Source: Flavobacteriales bacterium UBA2040 (lineage in GTDB: Bacteria; Bacteroidota; Bacteroidia; Flavobacteriales_D; Crocinitomicaceae). Taken from it: a stretch of 9,753 nt of DNA. Position numbers and translations under genes: made by a program. Below are positions 1 to 7,266 of the stretch, one piece after another. Position 1 is the first letter of the stretch. Each line of letters begins with the position of its first letter. The stretch spans positions 1 through 9,753 of the forward strand of contig DDBE01000200.1 of NCBI GenBank assembly GCA_002332715.1, given 5' to 3'. The notes beneath the pieces are model-generated. The model did no database searches. It saw only the letters and a program-made list of their open reading frames with translations, and was not told where the DNA came from.

Positions 1-1
1 T

Positions 2-28
2 ATCCGTAAGAAGTTTATTAAAAATTAA
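2..28 (+). CDS. possible 3' end of an upstream gene (partial)
   Basis: The frame starting at base 2 encodes eight residues (IRKKFIKN) and then a TAA at 26-28. A short basic tail like this would suit the C-terminus of a protein beginning left of the window. Eight codons cannot establish coding, and another frame also stops here (TAA at 7-9), so this is only a possibility. No function can be given. Confidence 0.2.
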   Translation: MRKKFIKN

Positions 29-51
29 TTGTTAGCGCTTATTTGCTGTTT

Positions 52-72
52 CCTCGGTTTTAAAGACGGAGG
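52..72. other. imperfect hairpin ahead of the glycosyltransferase gene
   Basis: CCTC (52-55) and GAGG (69-72) are complementary. A G/G mismatch and further GT/AC pairing lie inside, around a TTTTAAA-like loop. No T-run follows, so it is not a classic terminator. It lies about 28 nt before the start codon and could be a leader hairpin or a weak end for an upstream transcript. The GGAGG on its right arm is too far from the start codon to act as a Shine-Dalgarno sequence. Confidence 0.25.
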
Positions 73-100
73 TTGCTTAAATTAGCACAAAATTGGACTT

Positions 101-1051
101 TTGAATCAAGAAATCGACATATCGGTTGTTGTCCCTTTGTACAACGAGGTTGAATCTCTACCTGAATTACACGCGTGGATTCAGCGGGTCATGCAAGCGA
201 ATTCATTTAGCTACGAAATTATGTTCGTAGACGATGGAAGCAAGGATGGCTCTTGGAAAATCGTGGAAGATTTAAAAACCAAGGATCCTTCCGTGCGTGG
301 AATTAAGTTTCAGCGCAATTACGGTAAATCAGCTGCTCTTCAAAAAGGATTCGAGGCGATCGAAGGAAACGTGGTGATTACGATGGATGCAGATCTTCAA
401 GATTCTCCAGATGAAATACCCGAGTTGTATCGCATGATCATGAAAGATGATTTTGATGTGGTTTCGGGTTGGAAGAAAAAGCGACATGATCCACTTTCAA
501 AAACAATACCGACGAAACTTTACAATTGGGCAGCTCGAAAAATCACTGGGATTTATTTACATGATTTTAATTGTGGATTGAAAGCATATAAAAAAGCTGT
601 TGTCAAAAGCATAGAGATTTACGGTGATATGCACCGTTATATCCCACCACTGGCTAAATATGCTGGGTTTTCAAAAATCGGCGAAAAAGTTGTGGAGCAT
701 CAAGCGCGCAAATACGGGACTACCAAGTTTGGTTTGAATAGATTTTTAAATGGCCCACTTGACTTATTGTCGGTGGCATTTATGGGGAAATTCGCAAAAA
801 AACCTATGCACTTTTTCGGAGCCATAGGTTCGTTAATGTTTATCATTGGATTTGGAATCATCTTCTTTCTTGTCATTCAAAAATTATTCTTCGCTTCGGG
901 AGGTAAGCTGATTGCGGATAGAACTGAGTTTTACATTTGCTTGACCTCGATGATCTTGGGCGTTCAGTTTTTCCTAGCGGGATTTGTCGCTGAATTAATT
1001 GGGCGAACTTCTTCAAACCGAAATGTGTATCTAATCGAAAAAGAATTGTAA
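101..1051 (+). CDS. family 2 glycosyltransferase, polyprenyl/dolichyl-phosphate type (GtrB/DPM1-like), membrane anchored
   Basis: A 316-residue GT2 enzyme of the kind that moves a sugar from a nucleotide donor to a polyprenyl phosphate on the cytoplasmic face of the inner membrane. Seen: a GT-A fold start (VVVPLYNE, about residues 9-16), the nucleotide-binding VDDGS (43-47), the metal-binding DAD followed by LQD (96-101), a DFNCGLKAYK block (155-164) and HQARKYGTTKFG (200-211), which matches the usual HxxRxxGxSK region. Two hydrophobic segments follow, at about 237-262 and 276-301, as in GtrB/ArnC-like enzymes. The start is TTG at 101: the frame is closed by TAG at 83-85, no ATG lies between, and the next in-frame Met would cut into the GT-A fold. 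The stop overlaps the next start (TAATG), so translation is probably coupled. The sugar and final acceptor cannot be read from the sequence. The family call is secure. Confidence 0.93.
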   Translation: MNQEIDISVVVPLYNEVESLPELHAWIQRVMQANSFSYEIMFVDDGSKDGSWKIVEDLKTKDPSVRGIKFQRNYGKSAALQKGFEAIEGNVVITMDADLQDSPDEIPELYRMIMKDDFDVVSGWKKKRHDPLSKTIPTKLYNWAARKITGIYLHDFNCGLKAYKKAVVKSIEIYGDMHRYIPPLAKYAGFSKIGEKVVEHQARKYGTTKFGLNRFLNGPLDLLSVAFMGKFAKKPMHFFGAIGSLMFIIGFGIIFFLVIQKLFFASGGKLIADRTEFYICLTSMILGVQFFLAGFVAELIGRTSSNRNVYLIEKEL

Positions 1052-1599
1052 TGGAATTCAAGATTGATAAGTCTTGGACCCTTTTTTTAGACCGAGATGG
1101 TGTTATCAATGAGAGGATTTTTGGTGGATATGTAAATTCGACTGAAGAATTCATTTTCCTCGACAAAGTCCCAGAAGCCATTCGAGTTTTCAGAACCATA
1201 TTTGCAAGAATCATAGTTGTTACGAATCAACAAGGAGTGGCGAAAGGTATCGTAAGTAAGTGCAGTTTGCAACTCGTTCACAAGTACATGCAAGAACAAT
1301 TAATGGTAATCGGCACCCACGTAGATGCAATTTATTTTGCACCTGAATTTGCTGACGATATAAATAATACGCGAAAACCGAAACCAGACATGGCGCTGGA
1401 AGCAAAGATTGATTTTCCAGAAATCGATTTTTCTAAAAGCATAATGGTGGGTGATACCGATTCGGACATACGATTTGGGAAAAATCTTGGCATGAAAACT
1501 GCTCGTATTGTAACGAAAGAGCCTATTGGCGTTGTAGCTGATATGAATTTCATTTCGCTTCAAGAAATGGCGATTGAATTAACAAAAGAGAAGAATTAA
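1051..1599 (+). CDS. HAD-IIIA family phosphatase, GmhB/HisB-N-like
   Basis: A 182-residue HAD-superfamily hydrolase related to D-glycero-manno-heptose-1,7-bisphosphate phosphatase and histidinol-phosphatase. Seen: motif I FLDRDGVIN with nucleophile D14 and acid/base D16; motif II TNQQG (58-62); motif III RKPKPDM with K109/K111 (108-114); motif IV GDTDSD with D135 and D139 (134-139). Length and motif order suit a stand-alone GmhB-like protein. Where GmhB and HisB-N usually carry a cysteine/histidine zinc loop before the RKPKP motif, this protein has FAPEFADDINNT, with no cysteine, so it looks like a zinc-free variant. Its ATG shares base 1051 with the TAA of the glycosyltransferase, and the next gene starts 3 nt after its stop. 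That context hints at a sugar-phosphate substrate for envelope glycan synthesis (inference); the true substrate is unknown. Confidence 0.88.
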   Translation: MEFKIDKSWTLFLDRDGVINERIFGGYVNSTEEFIFLDKVPEAIRVFRTIFARIIVVTNQQGVAKGIVSKCSLQLVHKYMQEQLMVIGTHVDAIYFAPEFADDINNTRKPKPDMALEAKIDFPEIDFSKSIMVGDTDSDIRFGKNLGMKTARIVTKEPIGVVADMNFISLQEMAIELTKEKN

Positions 1600-1602
1600 A
1601 AG

Positions 1603-2355
1603 ATGAAATATTTATCATTTATCGTGGCATTAGTCCTGTCAGTAGGTTTGTTCGGGCAGAACACTACTGATGCAAAAGGCAGAAAACAAGGTCCTTGGCA
1701 AAAAACATATCCGAAGAGTAAAGCGCTAGAATATAGTGGCACTTTCAAGGATGATAAACCAGTCGGAAAGTTCTTTTACTATTACCCAAGCACAAAATTA
1801 AAGGCAGTTATAATTCATGATGAATCTGATAATCGTTCCGAAGCATTTTTTTATCACGAGAATGCCGAAGTTCTGTCGTACGGAATTTATAAAAACATGA
1901 AAAAGGATTCTGTTTGGTTGAATTTTGGTCCCTCAGGAAGAATTAGTTACAAAGAAACATACGTGCAAGATGTTCTAAATGGAATAAAAGTAATTTACTT
2001 CGTTCCAGAAGAATTGAGCGATAAGTCGATACGTATCATGGCGCAAATGACTTATGCTAAGGGAAAGTTGGAAGGTGAGTATACGGAGTTGTTCGATATC
2101 GGAATAGTTAAAGTCAAAGGAAATTACCTGAACAACAAAAGACATGGCGAATGGTCGGAATACCAGCCAAATGGTAAGCTTCTTTCTTTTTCGCGTTACA
2201 AAAATGGAGTAAAACACGGGTGGTGCACAGCGCATGACGAAACAGGCAAAGAAATCAACAAGGTCTATTTCTATAAAGGTACCATGAAGATAGGAAGAGA
2301 TCTGAAATTACTCATGAAGCAAATGAAAGAAAAAGGGATTAATCCCAACGAATAG
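1603..2355 (+). CDS. secreted MORN-variant (YwqK-like) repeat protein
   Basis: A 250-residue protein with an N-terminal signal peptide: KYL, a hydrophobic run, then cleavage probably near residues 18-20 (GLFGQN). The mature part is built from degenerate MORN-type repeats with the usual pattern of Gly, Trp/Tyr/Phe and 'xGxWxxY..G.L' spacing. Examples are GRKQGPWQKTYP (26-37), the DDKPVGKFFYYYP stretch, KGKLEGEYTE and NKRHGEWSEYQPNGKL, then KNGVKHGW near the C-terminus. Proteins like this are often auto-named 'toxin-antitoxin system YwqK family antitoxin' in Bacteroidota. The export signal and the lack of a toxin partner argue against a toxin-antitoxin role here. It starts 3 nt after the HAD gene and is probably co-transcribed with it. 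Its function is unknown; a periplasmic or outer-membrane binding or structural role is possible. Confidence 0.82.
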   Translation: MKYLSFIVALVLSVGLFGQNTTDAKGRKQGPWQKTYPKSKALEYSGTFKDDKPVGKFFYYYPSTKLKAVIIHDESDNRSEAFFYHENAEVLSYGIYKNMKKDSVWLNFGPSGRISYKETYVQDVLNGIKVIYFVPEELSDKSIRIMAQMTYAKGKLEGEYTELFDIGIVKVKGNYLNNKRHGEWSEYQPNGKLLSFSRYKNGVKHGWCTAHDETGKEINKVYFYKGTMKIGRDLKLLMKQMKEKGINPNE

Positions 2356-2362
2356 TTCATTT

Positions 2363-2391
2363 TAAAGGTATATTCTCAATAGAAGCCTTTA
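2363..2391 (+). terminator. weak hairpin, possible terminator of the glycosyltransferase operon
   Basis: TAAAGG (2363-2368) pairs with CCTTTA (2386-2391), and inside it TTCT (2373-2376) pairs with AGAA (2381-2384) around a CAAT loop. An asymmetric TATA/G bulge separates the two stems. It lies 8 nt after the stop of the MORN-repeat gene, a sensible place for a terminator. The T-run after it is poor (ATTTCGG), so termination would be weak or incomplete. Confidence 0.4.
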
Positions 2392-2478
2392 TTTCGGTGT
2401 ATTTAGAGCTGTTTTTTGAACCAAAAGAAATCAATAAATTTTTCTCTACAAATAAAAAACGCAAAACCTTTGTTATTT

Positions 2479-2510
2479 ATTGATATTGTTGGCGGTAAAC
2501 TCTATATTTG
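2479..2510 (+). promoter_or_regulatory. Bacteroidota-type promoter for secDF
   Basis: TATATTTG at 2503-2510 matches the Bacteroidota -7 consensus TAnnTTTG exactly. A partial -33 box, ATTG at 2479-2482, lies 20 nt upstream, within the usual 19-21 nt spacing. Transcription would begin near 2514-2520 and give a leader of about 30 nt that is A-rich and has no Shine-Dalgarno sequence, as is normal in this phylum. The promoter makes secDF a unit separate from the operon on its left. Confidence 0.7.
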
Positions 2511-2545
2511 CCCCCTTGAAATATAAATAAACGGATCATACGAAC

Positions 2546-5500
2546 ATGCGTAATAAAGGATTTTTCTGGTTTCTAACCATCTTACTAACGATAATTTGTG
2601 TCTATCAATTATCATTTACTTGGGTTTCAAATAAAGTTGAAAACAAGGCGAACAACACCGCGAAAACGATGGTGGAGGACCTAAGAAAATTAGCAGCTAA
2701 AGACGATAGCAACAAAGCAATTTTACCAAATGGAGTTACTGTTTATTTCGACAAGGCTGACGCTGGTGAGATTGCTCAAGCAGCGTACGTAAATCAATTG
2801 TTGAAAGAAAAAGCGGAAACTGCGGTTTATCCAATTTTTGGTTCAACTTTTTCTCAAGTAAAGAAAAGAAGTTTAGCTTTTGGACTGGATTTAGTTGGTG
2901 GTATGGCTATCACAATGGAAGTTTCAATTCCGGATTTGATTAAGAATTTTGCGCGTAGTGAAAGAGATTTAATTTTCAAAAAACCGTACGAAAGTGCATC
3001 GGCAATCTACGAAAGAGATGGAGGTGACTTTATTGACATTTTTGTTGCTCAATATAGATTGAAAAATGGTTCTACGAAATTGGTAAAAGCATTTGCCATT
3101 GCCGATATCGAAGAATTGGGCATGAAATCGACTGACGAAGAAGTAATCAAGTTCTTGAAAGAGCAAGTTGCTGCCTCAATCGATAATGTAGAGTTGATTT
3201 TGACACGTCGTATCAATCAATTCGGTGTTGCGCAACCAAACATCCAAAAAGATCCAGCTAACAACAGATTGTATGTTGAATTGCCAGGTGTGCAAGATGA
3301 GGAAACAGTATTGAATACAATCGGTAAATCAGCAAATTTGGAGTTCTTTGAAACATACCAAACTGCAGATTTGGCAAGCGGATGGCAACAAGCTGTGGAA
3401 ATGTCCAAGAATTCTGAAATGTCCTTAGAAGAATTGGCAGAAGAAGCTGATACAACAAAAACGACTGCAAAACCTGATTCAACTAAAAAGTCAACATTAG
3501 ATGATTTGATGGGTGGTGCTGAAAAAGAATCGAAAAAAGGGAAAAAGAGTTTAGAAGATTTAGTAAAAGGATACAATGAGTTCACAGTTGGTTATGCAAC
3601 TGTTTCTGACAGAGCAGCTGTAGATGCATTCTTAGAAAGAGAAGACATCATGTCGGTTTTTCCAGAAGATTTGAAATTCATGTGGTCTGCAGAGCCAGAA
3701 TTATTGGATGCTGACGGAAAAATATTGGCGTATACATTATATGGAATTAAAATTCCTGAATCAGGAAAAGCCTTAGTCGGTGGAACGGACATCGATAAAG
3801 CTTCTACTGGGTTTAACAATGAAGATGCAACGGTTACAGTTAACTTGACAATGACACCTGATGGATCGGATAGATGGTCACAAATGACTTCTGAGAATGT
3901 GGGGCGTCTTGTAGCAATTACAATGGACGGTGTTGTTTATAGCGCACCTAGAGTAAATTCGGCTATTAATGGTGGTTCAACTGAAATCTCAGGAAACTTC
4001 ACAATCGAAGAAGCAAATGCCTTGAGCGGTTTGTTGAATGGTGGAGCACTTCCAGCTAAATTGGCAATTAAGGAACAAACGAAAGTTGGACCAACAATTG
4101 GAGCAGACAATTCAAAAGCAGGTTTGGTATCATTTGGTATAGCATTTTTGATTGTGTTTGCCTACATGTTCTTCTATTATGGAAGAGCAGGTTTGGTAGC
4201 GGATATCGCATTGGCGATGAATATCTTGTTCATTTTCGGGTCACTTGCTTCATTTGGAGCGGTATTGACACTTGCAGGTTTGGCAGGTATCGTTTTGACT
4301 ATTGGTATGGCGGTCGATGCCAATGTACTAATCTTTGAGCGTATTCTTGAAGAAAAAGCAGATGGTAAAGATTTGGCTAGCGCAATCGACACAGGGTACA
4401 AGAAAGCATTGTCTTCAATTATTGATGCCAACGTAACTACCTTATTGACTGCAATTGTATTGAAGGTGTTTGGTTCAGGACCAATTGAATCTTTTGCAAC
4501 TACCTTAATCATAGGTATTTTCACATCTGTTTTTGCTGCCTTGGTAATAACACGTTTGATTATCCTTCGTCATTTGAAAAAAGGCAAAACTATCGAGTTC
4601 GATACGAAGATGACAAAAGGTGCTTTCAAAAAATTGAACATCAACTTCGTTGGAAAAAGAAAATTATACTACATGATTTCAGGTACATTGGTAGTAATTG
4701 GAATTATTAGTTTAGTGACGAAAGGATTGACACCAAGTGTTGAATTCTCTGGAGGTCGCACCTTCGGTGTTAAGTTTGAACAATCGGCGAAAGGAAACTT
4801 AGATTATGTGAAATCAAATCTTAGAAAAGTCTTTGTTGAAGATGGAAAACCTTCATCTGTTGAGTTGAAAACGAAATCGAGTAACTTCTTTGTTGAAATT
4901 ACAACCAACTACAAATTAGGAAAAGAGGATGCTGCGACAACTGCATCTGTTAAAGAAAAATTGACAGAAGGTTTGGAAGCGAGTAAATCTAAATTAGGTG
5001 GATTTGATATTCAGGAATCGAGAAACGTATCACCGACAATCTCTACTGAGTTAAAAACATCGTCGTTCATTGCGATTTTACTTTCCATGATCATCATCTT
5101 TGCCTATATCCTAATGCGATTTGGTTCATGGCAATATTCAACTGGCGCTGTATTGGCCATGTTGCATGATGTTATATTAGTATTGGCGTGTTTTGCAATA
5201 TTCCATAACATCTTACCATTCAATATGGATATCGATCAAGCGTTTATCGCTGCGATTCTAACAGTTATTGGATACTCTATTAATGATACGGTAATTGTCT
5301 TCGATAGAATTAGAGAGAAAATGGGTGTAAAGAAAGCAGGTAAAGACGATGGTGAAGTAATTAACTCAGCGTTGAATTCAACCTTGTCTAGAACGATTAA
5401 CACATCCATGACAACCTTTATGGTGTTATTAATCATCTTCATCTTTGGAGGAGCTGCAATTAAAGGATTTATATTTGCCTTATTGGTAGGTGTAATCGTT

Positions 5501-5569
5501 GGAACTTACTCAAGTTTATGTATTGCAACACCATTGTTGATTGATCTTTCTAAAAAGATTAAAGCATAA
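2546..5569 (+). CDS. secDF: protein translocase subunit SecDF (SecD-SecF fusion)
   Basis: A 1007-residue inner-membrane protein that helps Sec-dependent export by using the proton gradient to pull substrates out on the periplasmic side. The SecD half has TM1 at about residues 5-25, the family GLDLVGGM motif, a long periplasmic region with FGVAQPNIQ and LPGVQDEE, and five more TM helices at about 520-690. These include the IGMAVDANVLIFERI signature with D591. The SecF half starts near residue 695, with a TM at about 705-725, a short periplasmic region, and helices at about 835-1000 carrying GYSINDTVIVFDRIREKM (D914, D920). Fusion of the two subunits is usual in Bacteroidota. The periplasmic part of SecD contains a charged low-complexity insert at about 280-345. 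The gene has its own promoter and a strong terminator and is probably monocistronic. Confidence 0.97.
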   Translation: MRNKGFFWFLTILLTIICVYQLSFTWVSNKVENKANNTAKTMVEDLRKLAAKDDSNKAILPNGVTVYFDKADAGEIAQAAYVNQLLKEKAETAVYPIFGSTFSQVKKRSLAFGLDLVGGMAITMEVSIPDLIKNFARSERDLIFKKPYESASAIYERDGGDFIDIFVAQYRLKNGSTKLVKAFAIADIEELGMKSTDEEVIKFLKEQVAASIDNVELILTRRINQFGVAQPNIQKDPANNRLYVELPGVQDEETVLNTIGKSANLEFFETYQTADLASGWQQAVEMSKNSEMSLEELAEEADTTKTTAKPDSTKKSTLDDLMGGAEKESKKGKKSLEDLVKGYNEFTVGYATVSDRAAVDAFLEREDIMSVFPEDLKFMWSAEPELLDADGKILAYTLYGIKIPESGKALVGGTDIDKASTGFNNEDATVTVNLTMTPDGSDRWSQMTSENVGRLVAITMDGVVYSAPRVNSAINGGSTEISGNFTIEEANALSGLLNGGALPAKLAIKEQTKVGPTIGADNSKAGLVSFGIAFLIVFAYMFFYYGRAGLVADIALAMNILFIFGSLASFGAVLTLAGLAGIVLTIGMAVDANVLIFERILEEKADGKDLASAIDTGYKKALSSIIDANVTTLLTAIVLKVFGSGPIESFATTLIIGIFTSVFAALVITRLIILRHLKKGKTIEFDTKMTKGAFKKLNINFVGKRKLYYMISGTLVVIGIISLVTKGLTPSVEFSGGRTFGVKFEQSAKGNLDYVKSNLRKVFVEDGKPSSVELKTKSSNFFVEITTNYKLGKEDAATTASVKEKLTEGLEASKSKLGGFDIQESRNVSPTISTELKTSSFIAILLSMIIIFAYILMRFGSWQYSTGAVLAMLHDVILVLACFAIFHNILPFNMDIDQAFIAAILTVIGYSINDTVIVFDRIREKMGVKKAGKDDGEVINSALNSTLSRTINTSMTTFMVLLIIFIFGGAAIKGFIFALLVGVIVGTYSSLCIATPLLIDLSKKIKA

Positions 5570-5587
5570 AATATCAGATAGAAATTT

Positions 5588-5621
5588 AAAAAGTCCTGGT
5601 CATTTGATCAGGACTTTTTTT
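5588..5621. terminator. strong intrinsic terminator after secDF, likely bidirectional
   Basis: AAAAAGTCCTG (5588-5598) pairs with CAGGACTTTTT (5609-5619). The G/T and TC/GA pairs inside extend the stem to an ATTT loop, and the T-run continues to 5621. The hairpin begins 18 nt after the secDF stop. Its left arm starts with an A-run, so the reverse strand also shows a GC stem followed by T's. It can therefore serve the convergent nuclease gene ending at 5784 as well. Confidence 0.9.
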
Positions 5622-5783
5622 ATGTATAAAAATGTGTTCTGGAAAAAAAAATTCTTTTTTATTTCGTTCAACTATTTGGCACGTTTTTTCGTCGTATAAG
5701 TAGAACAACCATGATAGGCATTGTAGGCATAGTAATCATCTTGGGAATCTTTCAGTTTTTTACCGACCGATGATTATGCTCAA

Positions 5784-7193
5784 CTAGAAATTGATTATAG
5801 CCGCTTTCGATTCTTTCCTTAAATATCCGTTTATAATCGTCCGAATATCTCTGTCCTCTGGATAAGAATCTATAAACCTTTTCCAGCGAAAAGGCTCTTG
5901 TTTTTGAATGTAATACGGCGCATGACCATACCCTACAAAAGATCCATTTTCAACTAAGATTAACGATTTTTCATTTTTTGTGCGACCATTTTCCATTAAG
6001 TAAAAGGATTCGCCATCAAAATTCATCTTGGCAATTAACTTTTCAACTCGTTCATTGTAGCTTTTTGGCTCCTCTTTACCAATACAAGCTCCGATGCATT
6101 TCTTTATTTCATAATGAAAACAAGAAGTCTTGGTCGGGTAGAGGTCAGTCAATTTTTGACAAAGCTCATAGCTTTCCGTCCAATTCGTTAAGGAATTTAC
6201 TCCTTCTCGTTTAGAAGCAAAAACAGTTATGGGTTGCTCATTTGATTTGGAAGTCAACCCTACATATAAACGGATGTACCCTGCCTCATCAGTATAATGA
6301 AAAAGACCGTATGGAAACTTGCTTTTCTTCAGCATGTGATTGAAGCGAGGGGTATGATTTTTAATCAGCATAGATTCCAAAAGGAGTGCAATAAGTTCCG
6401 AACCGGTTAGTTCAAATTCAATACGACTAATGGCAATGCGCATCTCAATACCTTTCTTTGTATTTGAGTTACGTAAATGCTGTTCTACGCGTTTTTTTAT
6501 GCTAATACTCTTTCCAATATAAATCAACTGATTCGTATCATCGAAGAATTTATAGATACCCGTTTTGGAAGGCAAATCATCTACAGCATTCAAATCTAGA
6601 TTAGGATGAAGAATGGCTGGATTGATATCTTGTTGAATAAAATTGGCAAGCGAATTGCCACCTTTTTCATGTAGAATGGTAAATAAATGCGCCGTGGCCA
6701 AAGCGTCTCCGCCAGCTCGGTGTCTGTTCTCAATTTTTATATCTAAGGCTCGGGTTAATTTACCAAGGGAATACGAATCATGTCCTGGAATCACATAGCG
6801 ACTCGTTCTTACTGTACACAAATGGGGTCTGCGGTAATCAAATCCTAAGTTTTTAAATTCTTGACGAAGAATGCCGTAATCGAAACCAACATTGTGGGCA
6901 ACAAAAATGCAATCCTCAGTAAATTCGACGATTTTTTTTGCTACTTCATAAAATTTTGGTGCACCTTCGACCATGTCGTCCGAAATACCTGTGAGGTTTA
7001 CAATAAAACGAGGAATAGGAATTTCAGGGTCGAGTATGGTCTCGTAGGAATCAATAACCTTTTTCCCATCGTGTTTGTAAATTGCAATCTCCGTGATTTT
7101 TGACGCACGAGGTGAACCACCCGTCGTTTCTATATCGACGATTGCAAAATGCTTGTTTTTCGGGATTTGGTTTATGTTGTCTTGTAATTCCAA
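5784..7193 (-). CDS. DEDDh exonuclease (DnaQ-like) fused to UvrC/Cho-type GIY-YIG endonuclease
   Basis: A 469-residue two-nuclease protein. Residues about 14-175 form a DnaQ/Pol III epsilon-type 3'-5' exonuclease: Exo I DIETTGG (D20, E22), Exo II HNVGFDYG (D105), Exo III HRAGGD (H158, D163), all DEDDh residues present. Residues about 205-290 form a GIY-YIG domain as in UvrC and Cho: GIY (212-214), YIG (225-227), R235 and E273. Cysteines C345, C358, C366 and C370 follow the UvrC cysteine pattern. The UVR, RNase H-like and HhH parts of full UvrC are absent, so like Cho it could make only the single GIY-YIG cut. A repair role is inferred from the family. The start is TTG at 7193-7191: an upstream in-frame TAA lies eight codons before it, and the first internal Met (in DDMVEG) would delete Exo I. 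It is divergent from the esterase and convergent with secDF. Confidence 0.9.
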   Translation of the reverse strand: MELQDNINQIPKNKHFAIVDIETTGGSPRASKITEIAIYKHDGKKVIDSYETILDPEIPIPRFIVNLTGISDDMVEGAPKFYEVAKKIVEFTEDCIFVAHNVGFDYGILRQEFKNLGFDYRRPHLCTVRTSRYVIPGHDSYSLGKLTRALDIKIENRHRAGGDALATAHLFTILHEKGGNSLANFIQQDINPAILHPNLDLNAVDDLPSKTGIYKFFDDTNQLIYIGKSISIKKRVEQHLRNSNTKKGIEMRIAISRIEFELTGSELIALLLESMLIKNHTPRFNHMLKKSKFPYGLFHYTDEAGYIRLYVGLTSKSNEQPITVFASKREGVNSLTNWTESYELCQKLTDLYPTKTSCFHYEIKKCIGACIGKEEPKSYNERVEKLIAKMNFDGESFYLMENGRTKNEKSLILVENGSFVGYGHAPYYIQKQEPFRWKRFIDSYPEDRDIRTIINGYLRKESKAAIINF

Positions 7194-7266
7194 TAAAGTA
7201 AAAGTAGTAATTTAAGGAGTTTTATTTCTATCGAAATTGACTAACTTGCAAGGAATTACATTAAAT

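Noticed and set aside
68..72. GGAGG as a Shine-Dalgarno site for the glycosyltransferase
   Set aside because: It is 28 nt from the start codon, no sensible start codon lies 5-10 nt downstream in the right frame, and Bacteroidota seldom use this signal.
873..1563. Several minus-strand frames of 60-113 codons opposite the glycosyltransferase and HAD genes
   Set aside because: They are antisense to genes with clear motifs, overlap one another and show no family features.
1603..2355. Toxin-antitoxin locus based on the YwqK-like repeat
   Set aside because: The protein has a signal peptide and sits in an envelope-type operon with no small toxin gene beside it.
7237..7266. Start of the esterase at TTG 7237
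   Set aside because: It would place ten polar or mixed residues before a good signal peptide; ATG 7267 gives a normal signal sequence.
7194..7266. Divergent promoters between the nuclease and esterase genes
   Set aside because: TAACTTG at 7242-7248 only partly matches TAnnTTTG and has no spaced TTTG/TTG box; nothing convincing was found on either strand.
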